DNA of 29,387 nucleotides from IMG/VR virus record IMGVR_UViG_3300010354_000416, positions 1-29,387 of that record; one strand, 5' to 3'. The notes below the pieces were generated by a model. It made no database searches and was not told the DNA's origin. It saw only the letters and a program-made list of their open reading frames with translations. A program made the position numbers and the translations under genes. How positions within the stretch are numbered: the stretch's first letter is position 1; every line of letters starts with the position of its first letter. Of this stretch, positions 1 through 7,952 are shown one piece after another. The DNA is from a virus.

Positions 1-2
1 AT

Positions 3-1577
3 CCGAAGATTGCGGTCAACTCTCGCCGTCCTGATGATGCGCCTAAGGCGATCATCACGGAGGCTGTGATCAACTATTGGTGGAAGCACTTTAAGGTGCG
101 TCCCGAGTTTCGTCGTGCCGTCAAGGACTTCCTCATTGTCGGTCACGGTTGGTTGAAGTGCGGTTACCGTTATGTTGAAGAGGAGCAGATTGGTGATGAG
201 GGTGACAATTCGGATGGATCGGCAGAGGGTAATGAAATCACTCCGTCGATCGTTGTTGTCGAAGATCGTCCTTTTGTTGAGCGCGTTTCTCCTTTTGATG
301 TTTTCGTTGACCCTGACGCCACTTCAATGTTTGACGCTCGTTGGATTGCTCAGCGTATTCGTCGTTCTCTGAAAGAAATCAAGTCGGATAAACGGTTCTC
401 TAAAGCGGCTCGTGACAGTATTTCGGCAACCTCTTGGGGTCGCTACAACGATGATCCTTCCAAGAAGAAGGTGCAAGACACCGAAGAAGGATATGTAGAG
501 ATCTGGGAGTTCTACGACATCGCAGAGAAAACCATGTGTGTGTTTGCTGAAGGTTGCGAACATTTCTTGGTTAAGCCGATGGAGATGCCATATGCGTTCG
601 GTCATCCGTTTGTGATGATCCGCAACTACGATGTGCCCGACTACTTTTATCCGATCGGCGATCTGGAAGCCATTGAGCCTCTCCAACGTGAGTTGAACGC
701 CACTCGTACGCAGATGATGAATCACCGTAAACGGTATTCACGCAAGTATCTGTTTAAGGAATCGGCATTTGATTCCGATGGTCGCGATGCACTTGAGTCG
801 GACTACGACAATGTGATGGTCCCCGTCTCCTCCGATGAGAATCTCAATAATGTCGTCGCACCGTTCCCTGCGGTGGTTACGCCGCCCGAGTTTTACCGTC
901 AGTCCGACGTCATTGAGTCGGACATCAACACGGTTTCGGGCATTTCCGAGTATCTGCGTGGTTCGTTGCCTGAGATTCGTCGTACGGCGACAGAGGCGGC
1001 TATCGTGCAGGATGCCGCTAACGCTCGTGCGGCTGACAAGTTGGCTACGATTGAGGGTGCTATTGCTGAAGTTGCTAGTCGTCTGGTGTCTTTGGCACAG
1101 CAGTTTATGACTGGCGAGCAGGTTGCCCGTATCGTTGGGCGAGACGGGGAACCGCTGTGGGTCACATTTGACAGCGATTATATTGCTGGTGAGTTTGACT
1201 TTGAAGTTGAGGCTGGATCTACCGCTCCTGTGAATGAGTCGTTCCGACGACAGATGGCGTTGCAGATGGTTGATGCTATGGCTCCGTTCGCTGGTTCTGG
1301 TTTGATTAACATGCAGGCTTTGGCTGCTCATGTGTTGCAGTTTGGTTTTGGTGTTAAGAATCCTGAACAGTTTATTCAGGCGGCTCCTCCGCCGATGGCT
1401 GGACCAGAGATGGGTGGTCAGCCTCCGATGCCACCTGAAGGTGGCGGAATGCCGATGGAAATGGGTGGGGGAATGGCTCCTCCGCCAGCAACACCTGAGG
1501 CGTTGTCTGGCGTTGATCCTGCTGTGCTTGCCGCTTTGTCGTCACGCATGGGCATGGATCTTCCGAATTCCATGTAA
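3..1577 (+). CDS. portal protein (5' truncated by window edge)
   Basis: Likely dodecameric portal at the capsid vertex, through which DNA is packaged and ejected. The frame is open from the first complete codon at base 3 with no stop, so the GTG at 66 is an internal codon and the true start lies before the window. The visible part has the Tyr/Trp-rich, acidic character of phage portals (for example NYWWKHFKVRPEF near the start and YFYPIGDLEAIEPLQRELNA around residue 215) and a following helix-rich region with RRTATEAA, a typical portal stretch. The last ~70 residues are a Pro/Gly/Met-rich low-complexity tail. It lies directly before a scaffold and a coat gene, the usual head-gene order. The identification rests on sequence style and gene order, not on a search. 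The exact family (P22-like or another podoviral type) is uncertain. Confidence 0.82.
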   Translation, partial: PKIAVNSRRPDDAPKAIITEAVINYWWKHFKVRPEFRRAVKDFLIVGHGWLKCGYRYVEEEQIGDEGDNSDGSAEGNEITPSIVVVEDRPFVERVSPFDVFVDPDATSMFDARWIAQRIRRSLKEIKSDKRFSKAARDSISATSWGRYNDDPSKKKVQDTEEGYVEIWEFYDIAEKTMCVFAEGCEHFLVKPMEMPYAFGHPFVMIRNYDVPDYFYPIGDLEAIEPLQRELNATRTQMMNHRKRYSRKYLFKESAFDSDGRDALESDYDNVMVPVSSDENLNNVVAPFPAVVTPPEFYRQSDVIESDINTVSGISEYLRGSLPEIRRTATEAAIVQDAANARAADKLATIEGAIAEVASRLVSLAQQFMTGEQVARIVGRDGEPLWVTFDSDYIAGEFDFEVEAGSTAPVNESFRRQMALQMVDAMAPFAGSGLINMQALAAHVLQFGFGVKNPEQFIQAAPPPMAGPEMGGQPPMPPEGGGMPMEMGGGMAPPPATPEALSGVDPAVLAALSSRMGMDLPNSM

Positions 1578-1617
1578 CGAACATTAGTTATATTTAGAGC
1601 AACCACTATAGGACTCT

Positions 1618-1622
1618 AGGAG
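1618..1622 (+). promoter_or_regulatory. ribosome binding site deciding the scaffold start
   Basis: AGGAG lies eight bases before the GTG at 1631. An in-frame GTG at 1622 overlaps this motif and cannot use it, so 1631 is the better start. Confidence 0.6.
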
Positions 1623-1630
1623 TGATACAG

Positions 1631-2404
1631 GTGAGTGACACCTCAACAGATAGCCTTGACTTTGAACCCACCGAGGGTGGACAATTCGATGATGGGGGCG
1701 GAGCGGAAGCGGATGTACCGTTTCTTGATGTCAGCGAATATGCCGATCACTATGTGACGGTTAAAGTTGATGGAGAAGAAATTTCGGTTCCTCTGTCGGA
1801 AGCAGTCGCTGGTTACAGTCGTCAAGCGGACTACACTCGCAAGACGCAAGAACTAGCATCGCAAAAGCAAGAACTTCAATGGGCCTCTGCTATTCGGCAG
1901 GCATTGGATAACGATCCTTCAGGAACGATTGATCTCCTTGCGGAACACTACGGTGTTTCTCGCAAAGAGGCACAGAGAATGGTTAATGATGACCCCTATC
2001 TGAACGATTCCGAATGGGACGATCCCGTGGACAAGCGTCTGAAGGAGATTGACCAGCGTGTCAAGTCTTTTGAGCAGGCGCAAGCACAGGCGAGGCTTGA
2101 AGCGGAGATCTCGCGATTGCAAAACAAGTATGGCGAAGAGTTTGATCCTCAAGAAGTTGTGTCGGCTGCGCTTGCGCAGGGCAACACGAATCTTGAAGCC
2201 GTGTTCAAGCAGATCGCTTTTGACCGTCTCAATACTAAGAAGCAGGCTACTGCCAACAAGGAAGCAGGCGTGAAGGAAGCGAAGAAGGCGGCATCCGTTG
2301 TTTCGGGTGCTTCTTCTGCGAGAACGGCGAAGGATGACTCGGGTCCGATTCGTTCAATTGCTGACGCCTACAATGCCGCAAAACGGCATCACGGCGTCTC
2401 CTAA
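1631..2404 (+). CDS. capsid scaffolding protein
   Basis: Probable scaffold (257 residues from GTG 1631) that guides coat assembly and leaves or is degraded before the head matures. The N-terminus (1-40) is acidic and disordered, with a Gly/Asp-rich patch. Residues ~42-80 contain the recognisable stretch VKVDGEEISVPLSEAVAGY followed by a Ser-Arg-Gln-x-x-Tyr-Thr-Arg-Lys segment. That stretch is common at the front of phage scaffold proteins located just before the coat gene. The remainder is Lys/Glu/Gln/Ala-rich and predicted to be coiled coil, and it ends in a basic Ala/Lys/Ser segment, the usual coat-binding end of scaffolds. No protease motif is seen. It sits between portal and coat protein, with 14 bases to the coat start. 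The role is inferred from composition and position. Confidence 0.75.
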   Translation: MSDTSTDSLDFEPTEGGQFDDGGGAEADVPFLDVSEYADHYVTVKVDGEEISVPLSEAVAGYSRQADYTRKTQELASQKQELQWASAIRQALDNDPSGTIDLLAEHYGVSRKEAQRMVNDDPYLNDSEWDDPVDKRLKEIDQRVKSFEQAQAQARLEAEISRLQNKYGEEFDPQEVVSAALAQGNTNLEAVFKQIAFDRLNTKKQATANKEAGVKEAKKAASVVSGASSARTAKDDSGPIRSIADAYNAAKRHHGVS

Positions 2405-2418
2405 CCTAAGGAGGCATC

Positions 2419-3360
2419 ATGCCTGGTAACGCTAATTTTGACACCCTGTTGTCAACCACCATTGCGAACTATCGCAAGACCCTGACCGACAACGTGTTCA
2501 CCGCACGTCCGTTGACCTACTTCCTCATGGATAAGGGTCGTATTCGGATGCTGAACGGTGGTACAAAGATTGTGGAGCCGCTGATCTACGGCACGAACTC
2601 CACCGTCGCTTCGTACTCGGGCTACGACACGTTGAGCCTCACCCCGCAGGAAGGCATCTCGGCTGCTGAGTACGATTGGAAGCAGTACGCTGTGTCCATC
2701 GCGATCTCGGGCATTGAGGAAGCCAAGAACAACGGCGAGCAGGCGATTCTGAACCTGTTGGAAGCCAAGATCATGCAGGCTGAAGAGTCCATGAAGGAAG
2801 GCTTCAACCAGATGTTCTTCGGTGACGGCACGGGTAACTCGGGCAAGAACTGGCTGGGTCTTGGAGCCATCGTTGAGTCGGGCAACACCGTTGGTGGAAT
2901 TGACTCTTCGGCTGTTGGCAACGGTTTCTGGCAGTCGTATGAGGAGAACACCGCTGGTGCGCTCACTCTCGCCCAGATGACCACCGCCTACAACAGCGTG
3001 TCGGTTGGTAACGACCACCCCGACATGGTGCTCACCACTCAGACCCTCTTTGAGAAGTATGAGTCGCTGTTGCAGCCGCAGTTGCGTTACACCGACACGA
3101 AGACCGCTGATGCGGGATTCCAGAACCTGCTGTTCAAGGCCGCTCCCGTGGCTTACGACGTGCATTGCACCGCTGGTGTCGTGTACTTCCTCAACAGCAA
3201 GTATCTCACCCTCGTCGGTCACAGCGACAAGTGGTTTGCCAACACGGAGTTCGTGCGTCCCGAAAACTTGGATGCTCGCTACTCGCTCATCATGTGCTAC
3301 GGCAACCTCACCTGCCGTAACCGCAAGAAGCAAGGCAAGTTGACGGCCAAGACGGCCTGA
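2419..3360 (+). CDS. major capsid (coat) protein
   Basis: 313-residue protein forming the icosahedral shell, very probably with the HK97-type fold. It follows the scaffold and has the strongest ribosome site of the late region (AAGGAGG at 2408-2414, five bases before ATG 2419). It is followed at once by an intrinsic terminator, as expected for a gene needing high expression. Codon use is visibly more C-ending (AAC, GAC, ACC, TTC) than in its neighbours, another sign of high expression. Features typical of phage coats include an N-terminal helix (residues 8-25), the KIVEPLIYGTN segment, the long region with EAKIMQAEESMKEGFNQ (an E-loop/spine-like helix), and the FFGDGTGNSGKNWLGL turn common to many phage major capsid proteins. 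Specific subfamily not determined. Confidence 0.88.
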   Translation: MPGNANFDTLLSTTIANYRKTLTDNVFTARPLTYFLMDKGRIRMLNGGTKIVEPLIYGTNSTVASYSGYDTLSLTPQEGISAAEYDWKQYAVSIAISGIEEAKNNGEQAILNLLEAKIMQAEESMKEGFNQMFFGDGTGNSGKNWLGLGAIVESGNTVGGIDSSAVGNGFWQSYEENTAGALTLAQMTTAYNSVSVGNDHPDMVLTTQTLFEKYESLLQPQLRYTDTKTADAGFQNLLFKAAPVAYDVHCTAGVVYFLNSKYLTLVGHSDKWFANTEFVRPENLDARYSLIMCYGNLTCRNRKKQGKLTAKTA

Positions 3361-3374
3361 TCAGTTTAGGTTGG

Positions 3375-3398
3375 GGGGAGCGCATTCGTGCGCTCCCC
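3375..3398 (+). terminator. UUCG-loop hairpin terminator after coat gene
   Basis: Perfect 10-bp stem (GGGGAGCGCA paired with TGCGCTCCCC) around a TTCG tetraloop, 14 bases after the coat stop. Two G-U pairs could extend the stem. Only a short T-run follows (TTGATCTG), so it may terminate partially and act as an expression step-down or an mRNA-stabilising 3' end for the coat message. Confidence 0.75.
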
Positions 3399-3444
3399 TT
3401 GATCTGAAAAACCATATCAACCACATTAATTTTAGGGAGTCATG

Positions 3445-3774
3445 ATGGCTGCAAAGAAGAAGTCAACTCGTTCTGCCGATGCGGCGGCTGGTGCTGCTGC
3501 GGCAAAGGCGAAAGCAAAGGCAAAGGCAACTGGTCAAACGGCGGAGTCCAGCATGGATGCTGCTAGTCGTCGCTACAAGACATCTACTCGTTATCACAGT
3601 TCTGGCAAAGACACTTTGACTGCCGTTGAACGCAAGGATCGTCTTACTGGAAAAGTTTCTGGTAAGTACACGGGTACTGGCAGGGGCAAGGCGATGGCTG
3701 CTTATTTGAGCAATAACACCGCCGCCCAGAAGTCTGCGCGTCGCAAGGGTCAGCGCAACATCAAGAAGGTTTGA
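3445..3774 (+). CDS. small Lys/Ala-rich basic protein, paralogue A
   Basis: 109-residue, strongly basic protein of unknown function. The first ATG (3442) is only two bases from the ribosome site AGGGAG (3434-3439), so the second ATG at 3445 is preferred. Residues 1-35 are almost only Ala, Lys, Ser and Arg, including an AKAKAKAKA stretch encoded by a GCAAAG-type hexamer repeat. The rest is Ser/Thr/Lys/Arg-rich and ends in RRKGQRNIKKV. This composition recalls histone-H1-like tails and small nucleic-acid-binding or decoration proteins, but no domain is recognised. It begins right after the coat terminator. The next gene is a clear relative sharing the opening AAKKK-x-x-RSADA motif, and the two overlap by one base (TGATG). 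Confidence 0.7.
   Translation: MAAKKKSTRSADAAAGAAAAKAKAKAKATGQTAESSMDAASRRYKTSTRYHSSGKDTLTAVERKDRLTGKVSGKYTGTGRGKAMAAYLSNNTAAQKSARRKGQRNIKKV
3502..3528 (+). repeat. hexanucleotide (GCAAAG-like) coding repeat
   Basis: Four and a half copies of a GCA-AAG type unit, one of them GCG-AAA, encode alternating Ala-Lys. The tract could expand or contract in frame by slippage. Confidence 0.7.
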
Positions 3775-4169
3775 TGGTGGCCGCAAAGAAAAAGACTGGT
3801 CGTTCTGCTGACGCCTATGCTGGTGCGGCGCAAGCAAAAAAGCGCGTTATGGCAAAGGCGCCTGGAACCGCTGACACAAAAGCGCGTCAGCAAAACAAGT
3901 ATGAAAAGGTTCCAAGTAGAAGCACTAGGGTTGTTAAGTCTGGAAAAGAAGTTGTTGAGGCTTCTCGCATTACTGGATTTTCGCCCTTCAAATCCAATGC
4001 TGGAAAGCGTATTGGGGAAACAGTAAAGAGAACTGGATCTTCAATGGTTGGGGATGGCGAATATGAATCTTTTACCAGTAGAACACGTTCTTCTGATGCG
4101 ATTGTAAAGCCTCGTATAAAGAAGGCTTCTCCGAAGAAGACCACCAAGCGTCCTCGCCCCAGACCGTAA
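3774..4169 (+). CDS. small basic protein, paralogue B
   Basis: 131-residue basic protein of unknown function, read from ATG 3774, which overlaps the stop of the previous gene (TGATG). A GTG at 3777 is an alternative. Residues 2-30 repeat the beginning of its neighbour: VAAKKK-x-GRSADAYAGAAQAKK against AAKKK-x-TRSADAAAGAAAAKA. After this shared leader the two diverge. This one is Ser/Thr/Lys/Arg-rich with an ITGFSPFKSNAGKRIGE segment and ends in a Lys/Pro/Arg tail. The shared leader suggests tandem duplication, or a common signal such as head targeting or DNA binding. Codon use is more AT-rich than in the coat gene. Function not recognised. Confidence 0.68.
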   Translation: MVAAKKKTGRSADAYAGAAQAKKRVMAKAPGTADTKARQQNKYEKVPSRSTRVVKSGKEVVEASRITGFSPFKSNAGKRIGETVKRTGSSMVGDGEYESFTSRTRSSDAIVKPRIKKASPKKTTKRPRPRP

Positions 4170-4197
4170 CTTCAGGTAACGAAGCCATCTATTTGTG

Positions 4198-4434
4198 ATG
4201 GCTGGAACACCTCTATATTCATACTACGGCGAGTCCGCAATGCGGAATGCTCGTAGCAGCATGTCCCCCAACGCTGGTGCACCCCAGGCTGGGGGCATGC
4301 CTTTTCTAGGTCATACACGCTGTATGGCTAACGAAGAAACATGTCAGGGAGCACGTGCCAAGGGCACGGATTACTGCATCGGTCATCTGCGTCAGATGAC
4401 TAAGGAGAAGTCCAATGAACAAACTGGAGATTAG
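4198..4434 (+). CDS. small putative zinc-knuckle protein
   Basis: 78-residue protein read from ATG 4198; the GTG three bases earlier is an alternative. The N-terminal 35 residues are Ser/Ala/Pro-rich. The C-terminal half carries Cys42, Cys49, Cys60 and His63 (C-x6-C-x10-C-x2-H, ending YCIGH), a spacing able to bind one zinc ion. Such short knuckles are frequent in phage proteins of unknown role. The end overlaps the adaptor gene by 20 bases, and the adaptor's ribosome site AAGGAG (4402-4407) lies inside this gene, suggesting coupled translation. A virion or assembly role is possible from its place between coat and adaptor genes, but nothing proves it. Confidence 0.68.
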   Translation: MAGTPLYSYYGESAMRNARSSMSPNAGAPQAGGMPFLGHTRCMANEETCQGARAKGTDYCIGHLRQMTKEKSNEQTGD

Positions 4435-5107
4435 AGCAAAGATCCGTGAGATCGTTGACTTGGATCAGCAGGACTTGTCGGACACTCTGCTGGACATGTA
4501 CATCAAGGATGGTTACGAGCGCATTATCGCTTTGGAACGACGATGGCCATTTTTCCAAGAAACATATACGTTGAATACTGTCGCCAATCAGCGTGACTAT
4601 CAGATTTCGTTGATCGGTGACGGTGATCTTCGCGAGATCACCTCCATTGTTGATACTTCTGCCGTGGGTAACCGTATCGAATTGATCTCGTATGATGATG
4701 CTGAGAGTATTTGGATTGGTTCTTATGATCAAGCGCAACGACCTTTGTATTTCTCGTTGTGGCAGAACAAGATGCATTTGTGGCCCAAGCCCGATGCGGT
4801 CTATCCGCTGGTGGTACGAGGATATCGGAAGGCGTCCGATTGGTCTGCTTCGGATTCGGCGGAGGTTGATGCGGATGAGCGTTTGCATCAGTCGCTTGTG
4901 TATTACGGGGTGGCGCAAGTTTATCAACTTCAGGAAGATGTTGAATTGGCGACGTTCTATCGTAAGACGTTTGATGAGGCTGTCCGTCTTGCGGCGGCTG
5001 ACATCATGCGTCCGTCCTCACAACGTCCGCTAGCGTTTTCGGACGGTGTTCCTCGTCCTTCTGGTCGTTGGTGGATGCAGTCTTTGGGTAGGACTCTTGG
5101 TCAATGA
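4415..5107 (+). CDS. head-tail adaptor (connector) protein
   Basis: 230-residue protein likely to form the ring under the portal. ATG 4415 has a good ribosome site (AAGGAG, seven bases away). The opening pattern, with a short helix, then LLDMYIKDGYERIIALERRW and a PFF-x-x-TY-x-L strand, is characteristic of podoviral and siphoviral adaptor proteins of the gp6/gp4 type. Next comes a beta-rich centre (LYFSLWQNKMHLWPKP) of the kind seen in such adaptors, then a helical region (SLVYYGVAQVYQLQEDVELA). It ends with an ATGA overlap into the nozzle gene. The role is inferred from pattern and order. Confidence 0.75.
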   Translation: MNKLEIRAKIREIVDLDQQDLSDTLLDMYIKDGYERIIALERRWPFFQETYTLNTVANQRDYQISLIGDGDLREITSIVDTSAVGNRIELISYDDAESIWIGSYDQAQRPLYFSLWQNKMHLWPKPDAVYPLVVRGYRKASDWSASDSAEVDADERLHQSLVYYGVAQVYQLQEDVELATFYRKTFDEAVRLAAADIMRPSSQRPLAFSDGVPRPSGRWWMQSLGRTLGQ

Positions 5108-6957
5108 GTCGTCTGTCGCTGCTTCGTACCGACGACTTTACGGGCGGTCTTAATCTTCGTGCTGATCCTTTTCAGTTGGGAGATAACGAGTCGCCTGATC
5201 TGTTGAACGTGGACATTGATCCTCGTGGTGGTTTTCAGATGCGTGGTGGCATGACGAAACTGAATACTTCCGCTGTTGGTGGTATTTCTAATGGCGTGTT
5301 TGCACCCAAGCGTTTGTTCGCTTGGGACAATAGTACGCCACAAGTATTGTTGTCTGCTAATAATTTTTCTTATTACGCTACGACAACAAGTTTTTCCAGA
5401 ATGCTTGAACCTTCTTTTTCTATAACTAATGCTGTTTATAGTCCAACTTTTGCTACTACAACGTATACCACATCCGCACCTCATGGATATAGCACAGGAG
5501 ATACTGTTACTGTTTCGGGAGTAACACCTAGTTCTTTTAATAGAACCGCAACAATTACTGTTGGTAGTTCAACTACTTTTTATTTTTCTTTGTTCAATGG
5601 TAGTACTGGTGGTGCTTATTCTTCGGGTGGTTTTGCTCAAAAGAATGTTCCAATTTCCGCTCCTTTTGGTGCGTCGTTTGCTTCATGGTCTGCTTCAGAT
5701 CAAAGCCTTGTTTATATTGCGACTGGCACAACCTCCTACAAGTGGAATGGTTCTACCGCCACTTCGCTGATCCCTTCTGAGACTGGACAATGGCAGAATG
5801 ATTACTCTGCTCCTACGGGTACGCACATGCCGAAGTCTCGTCACGTGTCGTCGCACGTAGATCGTTTGTGGTGCGCATATACTACCGAAAGTGGTATTGA
5901 CTATCCGAATCGGGTGCGTTTCTCGCATCCGATTAATCGCGAGTCATGGGCTGAAGCGGACTACATTGATATTGTTGAAGGCGGTTCTGGCATTACTGCT
6001 ATTGTCCCGTTCAACGGCAATCTTCTTGTGTTCAAGAAGCGTGCCGTTTTTGCAATCTTGGGTTATTCAACCGATACTTTTCAGGTTGTGAGTTTAACTT
6101 CCGAGGTTGGTGCTGTGAATGCTATGGCTGTAGCGGCGACAGAACGGGCAGTCTATTTCTTTTCTTGGCCTGATGGTTTGTTCATGTATGACGGTCAGCG
6201 TTTCATGGATTTGTTCACTTCTATTCGTCCGATCATTCAGGACGGTACCGTGAACCCTGCCGCTCAGGATGCCATTTGTGTGTCTGCGGTTAATCGTAAG
6301 GTTTGGGTTTCTTTGCCCGATGCCACCGAGACGAAGCCATCATATACGTTTGTGTACGATCCTTCCATTAGTCAGCGTGGTGCTTGGTCCAAGTATCAAA
6401 CTTCCGATGGGAAGGGTGTTGGTCCTGGTTGCGATTTTATTACGTCTACGGGTGCTACGCATTATCTTGTTTGTCATCCTTCTAATCCGTATGTGTTGAA
6501 GGCTGATCAGTTGTTTGTGTATCAGGATGATGTTGGTTCTGGTTTAGTTAATTTCAATTCGTATTATGTAACTCGTTGGCATGATGCTCGGAGTGTGTCG
6601 TCTCGCAAGATGTGGCGTCGTCCCGACTTTATCACAAAGCAGACGAGCGTAGATACAACGCTGGATGTGAGTGTTTATCATGATTGGGAAGAATCAATTG
6701 TTGCTAGGTCTTTCCAAATTTTTCTTGATGGTTCTTCCGACGCCTTGGTTTGGTCTCCGCCTGGTACTGAGCCCGATGGTATTGACGGATGGAATGAGGC
6801 GAACTGGGGTGAAGAGGCTTCTGGTTCTGCTTTCTATAAGGGTAAGAATGTTGGTTTGGCACGTTCGGTTCAGTTGAAGATTGCTGGTGAGGGTGGCAAG
6901 CCTTGGGGTGTTAATTCTATTACTTACAAGTTTAATCCTAGAAAGGTGCGTGCCTGA
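5104..6957 (+). CDS. tail nozzle / packaged-DNA stabilisation protein
   Basis: 617-residue structural protein, probably beta-propeller-like, that closes the head and forms the short tail tip. The start RTDDFTGGLNLRADPF, followed by a DNE-x-PDLLNVDIDPRGGFQMR-type stretch, is the hallmark of podoviral nozzle/stabilisation proteins, in which the N-terminus lists ordered strands after the adaptor gene. The central part has repeated short strand motifs (RLWCAY, FNGNLLVFKKRAVFAI, VYFFSWPDGLFMYDGQRF) typical of propeller blades. Residues ~115-180 form a separate AT-rich insert with APHGYSTGDTVTVSGV, an Ig-like/adhesin-type small domain. It overlaps both neighbours (ATGA before, TGATG after). Exact equivalence to T7 gp12 or P22 gp10 cannot be settled from sequence reading. 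Confidence 0.7.
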   Translation: MSRLSLLRTDDFTGGLNLRADPFQLGDNESPDLLNVDIDPRGGFQMRGGMTKLNTSAVGGISNGVFAPKRLFAWDNSTPQVLLSANNFSYYATTTSFSRMLEPSFSITNAVYSPTFATTTYTTSAPHGYSTGDTVTVSGVTPSSFNRTATITVGSSTTFYFSLFNGSTGGAYSSGGFAQKNVPISAPFGASFASWSASDQSLVYIATGTTSYKWNGSTATSLIPSETGQWQNDYSAPTGTHMPKSRHVSSHVDRLWCAYTTESGIDYPNRVRFSHPINRESWAEADYIDIVEGGSGITAIVPFNGNLLVFKKRAVFAILGYSTDTFQVVSLTSEVGAVNAMAVAATERAVYFFSWPDGLFMYDGQRFMDLFTSIRPIIQDGTVNPAAQDAICVSAVNRKVWVSLPDATETKPSYTFVYDPSISQRGAWSKYQTSDGKGVGPGCDFITSTGATHYLVCHPSNPYVLKADQLFVYQDDVGSGLVNFNSYYVTRWHDARSVSSRKMWRRPDFITKQTSVDTTLDVSVYHDWEESIVARSFQIFLDGSSDALVWSPPGTEPDGIDGWNEANWGEEASGSAFYKGKNVGLARSVQLKIAGEGGKPWGVNSITYKFNPRKVRA

Positions 6958-7952
6958 TGGCTACTGCTTCTGTTACTTACACTTTTGCCAACGGCACGAA
7001 TGCCGATGGCACACAGGTGAACTCCAACTTTACTTCTGTTCTCAACTTTCTTAACACCGAGGTGATTCAACGTGATGCGTCTGTTGCGTTTACTGCGATC
7101 CCCACTTTGCCTGCTACGACACCCACGCTTGATAATCATGCTGTTAGGAAGGCGTATGTCGATGCGTTTATTCCTGCTGGTATCATCACGCAATATGGGG
7201 GTAGTGTTGCGCCAAGCGGATGGCTTATTTGCGATGGTTCAGCGATTTCGCGTACGAATGCGGCCTACACTCGCCTATTCGCTGCAATCGGAACTACCTA
7301 TGGTGTGGGTGATGGTACTACGACATTCAACGTCCCCAATCTGAAGGGTCGTGTCCCTGTTGGTTATGATGCTACGCAAGTTGAGTTTGATGCGTTGGCT
7401 GAGACTGGTGGTGCGAAAACTCATACTTTGACGGCCTTTGAAATTCCTTCTCATACGCATGGTGTGGGAACGTATACCATTAGTACGGCGGCTGATCACT
7501 CGCACTCCAATACGTTTAGTATTGGCAACTCTTCTAGCCACTCTCACGGTGATGGCACTTTGACTGTTGCATCTAGTGGTTCTCACTCGCATGATCCGTC
7601 ATTCAATGTTTTGAACTTTCAAGGTTTTCTATATAACGTCACATCGTACTCTACTGGATATATAACTGGACGTGACTCTAACAATGATGGAACAATTGAT
7701 GGGACAACCAATACGTTTGGTATTGCTGTTGGAACTTTGCCAACAACAACGTCAAATGGTTCCTTACACACACATGATGTGAGCGGCAGTACCGCTTTGG
7801 ACGGAATCCACGATCACTCTATTTCGGGTGGCGTGAGTAACGGTGGATCGCATTTCCACACGTTGTCTGGTGCTTCTCAGGCAACTGGTGGTGGTGCTGC
7901 GCACACCAACCTTCAGCCTTATGTCGTGGTGAATTACATCGTTAAACTCTGA
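6957..7952 (+). CDS. tail fibre with phage tail-collar domain
   Basis: 331-residue fibre/short-fibre protein. Residues 1-70 form a phage fibre N-terminus (TYTFANGTNADGTQVNSNF) that probably attaches to the tail. Residues ~73-137 match the tail-collar family (PF07484): PAGIITQYGG, then GWLICDGS and FNVPNLKGRVPVG. Residues ~150-315 are a Ser/Gly/Thr/His-rich shaft with seven H-x-H motifs, followed by AAHTNLQPYVVVNYIVKL, the standard C-terminal end of collar-type fibres. H-x-H motifs in trimeric fibres such as T4 gp37 bind metal ions on the three-fold axis, so a metal-threaded needle is plausible. The start overlaps the previous stop (TGATG). Confidence 0.85.
   Translation: MATASVTYTFANGTNADGTQVNSNFTSVLNFLNTEVIQRDASVAFTAIPTLPATTPTLDNHAVRKAYVDAFIPAGIITQYGGSVAPSGWLICDGSAISRTNAAYTRLFAAIGTTYGVGDGTTTFNVPNLKGRVPVGYDATQVEFDALAETGGAKTHTLTAFEIPSHTHGVGTYTISTAADHSHSNTFSIGNSSSHSHGDGTLTVASSGSHSHDPSFNVLNFQGFLYNVTSYSTGYITGRDSNNDGTIDGTTNTFGIAVGTLPTTTSNGSLHTHDVSGSTALDGIHDHSISGGVSNGGSHFHTLSGASQATGGGAAHTNLQPYVVVNYIVKL

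Noticed and set aside
2452-3333. 293-codon minus-strand frame opposite the coat gene
   Set aside because: Shadow of the strongly biased codons of the coat gene; no neighbours on that strand.
3399-3434. Possible promoter between the coat terminator and the next gene (TTGATC ... ATTAAT)
   Set aside because: The hexamers are poor matches and the spacing is uncertain; not better than chance in AT-rich sequence.
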